Shown: positions 43,186 through 43,931 of the stretch, in pieces | How the letters are laid out: every line of letters begins with the position of its first letter | Position numbering within the stretch: the stretch's first letter is position 1 | Source: Sediminibacterium sp. | Lineage (GTDB): Bacteria; Bacteroidota; Bacteroidia; Chitinophagales; Chitinophagaceae | Length of the DNA stretch: 43,931 bases | Direction of reading: 5' to 3' | NCBI GenBank assembly: GCA_028687975.1 | Contig: JAQTZD010000012.1 | Span: forward strand, 1 to 43,931 | The notes under the pieces: model-generated | Database searches by the model: none | What the model saw: only the letters and a program-made list of their open reading frames with translations | What the model was told of the DNA's origin: nothing | Made by a program: the position numbers and the translations under genes

Positions 43186-43646
43186 TGGCTTTGATTTATT
43201 TTGATATCGAACATTGCATTCGAGCGCATGACAGTGTACTCGAAATCTCTGGTGGAATAAAAGGAGTTAAAGACTTGGGTAACATAGAGAGTATCATTGA
43301 ACATATTCAAAATGATGATTACTATCCTTCATTCGAAGAAAAGTTAACACATTTAGTTTTTGCTGTAAATATGGGTCACTGTTTCACCGATGGCAACAAA
43401 AGGACATCAATTGCTCTAGGAGCTTTTCTATTAGAAGTTAACGGATTGGATGTTCTTGTAAATAAATTCATCATGGAAATGGAAAACATTGCAGTTGCTG
43501 TTGCGGATAATATTATTGATAAAGAGCTACTAGGAGATATAATAACATCACTACTCAACGAAGAGGAATATGACGAGAGCTTAAAACTCAGAATAATAAA
43601 GGCACTACAAAAATCTGCTCCTGATAATTATCCATTTGAAGAATAA
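43185..43646 (+). CDS. doc: Doc-type Fic toxin (death-on-curing)
   Basis: A 153-residue Fic-fold protein with the Doc form of the active-site motif, 'HCFTDGNKRTSIALGAFLL' (Hx[F]xDGNKRT). The catalytic His is present; Pro at the next position is replaced by Cys. Doc enzymes phosphorylate elongation factor EF-Tu and thus stop translation. It is somewhat longer than phage P1 Doc (126 residues), the extra part being a helical C-terminus (about 130-153). It starts with GTG, one base overlapping the upstream gene's stop. The pair lies between the integrase and tRNA-Phe, fitting a stabilising module of the island. The toxin is intact in sequence. Confidence 0.85.
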   Translation: MALIYFDIEHCIRAHDSVLEISGGIKGVKDLGNIESIIEHIQNDDYYPSFEEKLTHLVFAVNMGHCFTDGNKRTSIALGAFLLEVNGLDVLVNKFIMEMENIAVAVADNIIDKELLGDIITSLLNEEEYDESLKLRIIKALQKSAPDNYPFEE

Positions 43647-43837
43647 TTTTAATGCTACACAGTCGCCATCTAACTTAAGCAAGAAATCTCTAAGAGTAAG
43701 TTGCGATTCGCGCGTTTCATAAACTCTCCACTATTTTGAGACCCTACATCTTCGCTCAGTAAGTTCATTCTAATTGGCAAATTTCAAAAAAATGTTTTTA
43801 GCCTGGGCAAGAATATTTTTGTCCCTTATATAAACAA

Positions 43838-43870
43838 AAATGCCCGTAAATTATTCATTTACAGGCATTT
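43838..43870 (-). terminator. tRNA-Phe terminator
   Basis: AAATGCC-c-GTAAAT pairs with ATTTAC-a-GGCATTT around TATTC (one mismatch). On the minus strand it is followed by TTTTTGTTT. It lies 14 bases past the tRNA 3' end and is the obvious terminator of that tRNA. Confidence 0.75.
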
Positions 43871-43884
43871 AAGATTCTTAAACG

Positions 43885-43931
43885 TGGTGTGGGCCGGGAT
43901 CGAACCGGCGACACAAGGATTTTCAGTCCTT
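43885..43931 (-). tRNA. tRNA-Phe (GAA), 3' part only
   Basis: On the minus strand the window end gives the anticodon stem-loop AAGGA-CTGAAAA-TCCTT (anticodon GAA), a variable loop GTGTC, the T-arm GCCGG-TTCGATC-CCGGC, and the acceptor strand CCACACC with discriminator A at 43885. The CCA tail is not encoded, as usual in Bacteroidota. The D-arm and 5' acceptor strand lie beyond the window. Its 3' end (43884-43896) recurs at 40572 and, less well, at 38468, marking it as the integration target of two stacked islands. Confidence 0.9.

Noticed and set aside
38468..43931. CRISPR array suggested by three spaced repeat copies
   Set aside because: Spacing is kilobases and copies differ in length and composition. 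The copies match a tRNA 3' end, so att sites fit better.

Overview
The window looks like a chromosome segment from a Bacteroidota bacterium, most likely Chitinophagaceae-like. The reasons are a type IX secretion substrate with a gliding-motility-type C-terminal domain next to a PorP/SprF-like gene, a bacterial sphingolipid operon, many SusD-less but typical Bacteroidota exported enzymes, promoter -7 boxes of the form TAnnTTTG, and a tRNA-Phe whose 3' CCA is not encoded. The family-level placement is inference.

Region 1-16 kb is mostly ordinary chromosome. It starts with the N-terminus of a probable outer-membrane barrel, a NapH-like Fe-S membrane protein and a DUF1080 secreted protein. Next comes an overlapping three-gene operon of unknown function (TPR lipoprotein, secreted coiled-coil protein, DUF155/RMD1 protein). 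A pseudouridine catabolism pair (psuK-psuG) is followed by a GH3 glycosidase, a patatin-BamA fusion (type Vd-like), a cytochrome c, a pirin with a degenerate receiver protein, and a second, divergent pirin.

Region 16-34 kb holds a beta-lactamase-fold serine hydrolase, a tight three-gene ceramide operon (serine palmitoyltransferase, GNAT-type ceramide synthase candidate, epimerase-type ceramide reductase candidate), a PI-PLC-like secreted protein, an outer-membrane protein, RmuC, an amidohydrolase, an M20 peptidase, and an M43 metalloprotease/PorP pair for type IX secretion. Three decayed genes are interspersed: an OsmC-like gene, a beta-carbonic anhydrase and an SDR oxidoreductase. Each has lost internal or N-terminal sequence.

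Region 34-43.9 kb is accessory. After a TIGR03768-like metallophosphoesterase come a Fic (DUF4172-type) remnant, a winged-helix/Fic-like protein whose catalytic motif is degenerate, and a RadC remnant. The Fic-like gene has an inverted-repeat operator candidate over its promoter. Two small islands then appear stacked in tandem at the 3' end of tRNA-Phe (window end). The junctions are marked by copies of the tRNA 3' end, each with a hairpin beside it, and two of the copies carry a 93-bp, about 91% identical repeat. The inner island (next to the tRNA) carries a tyrosine recombinase broken by one in-frame TAG and a RhuM/Bro-N-like gene overlapping a Doc-type Fic toxin. The outer island carries a TlpA-like thioredoxin-fold protein, a Cys-containing candidate RiPP precursor and a response-regulator remnant.

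The most notable candidates are the stacked tRNA-Phe islands, the RiPP-like peptide/TlpA pair, the self-operator Fic-like regulator, the Doc toxin with a large non-Phd partner, and the cluster of internally deleted genes.
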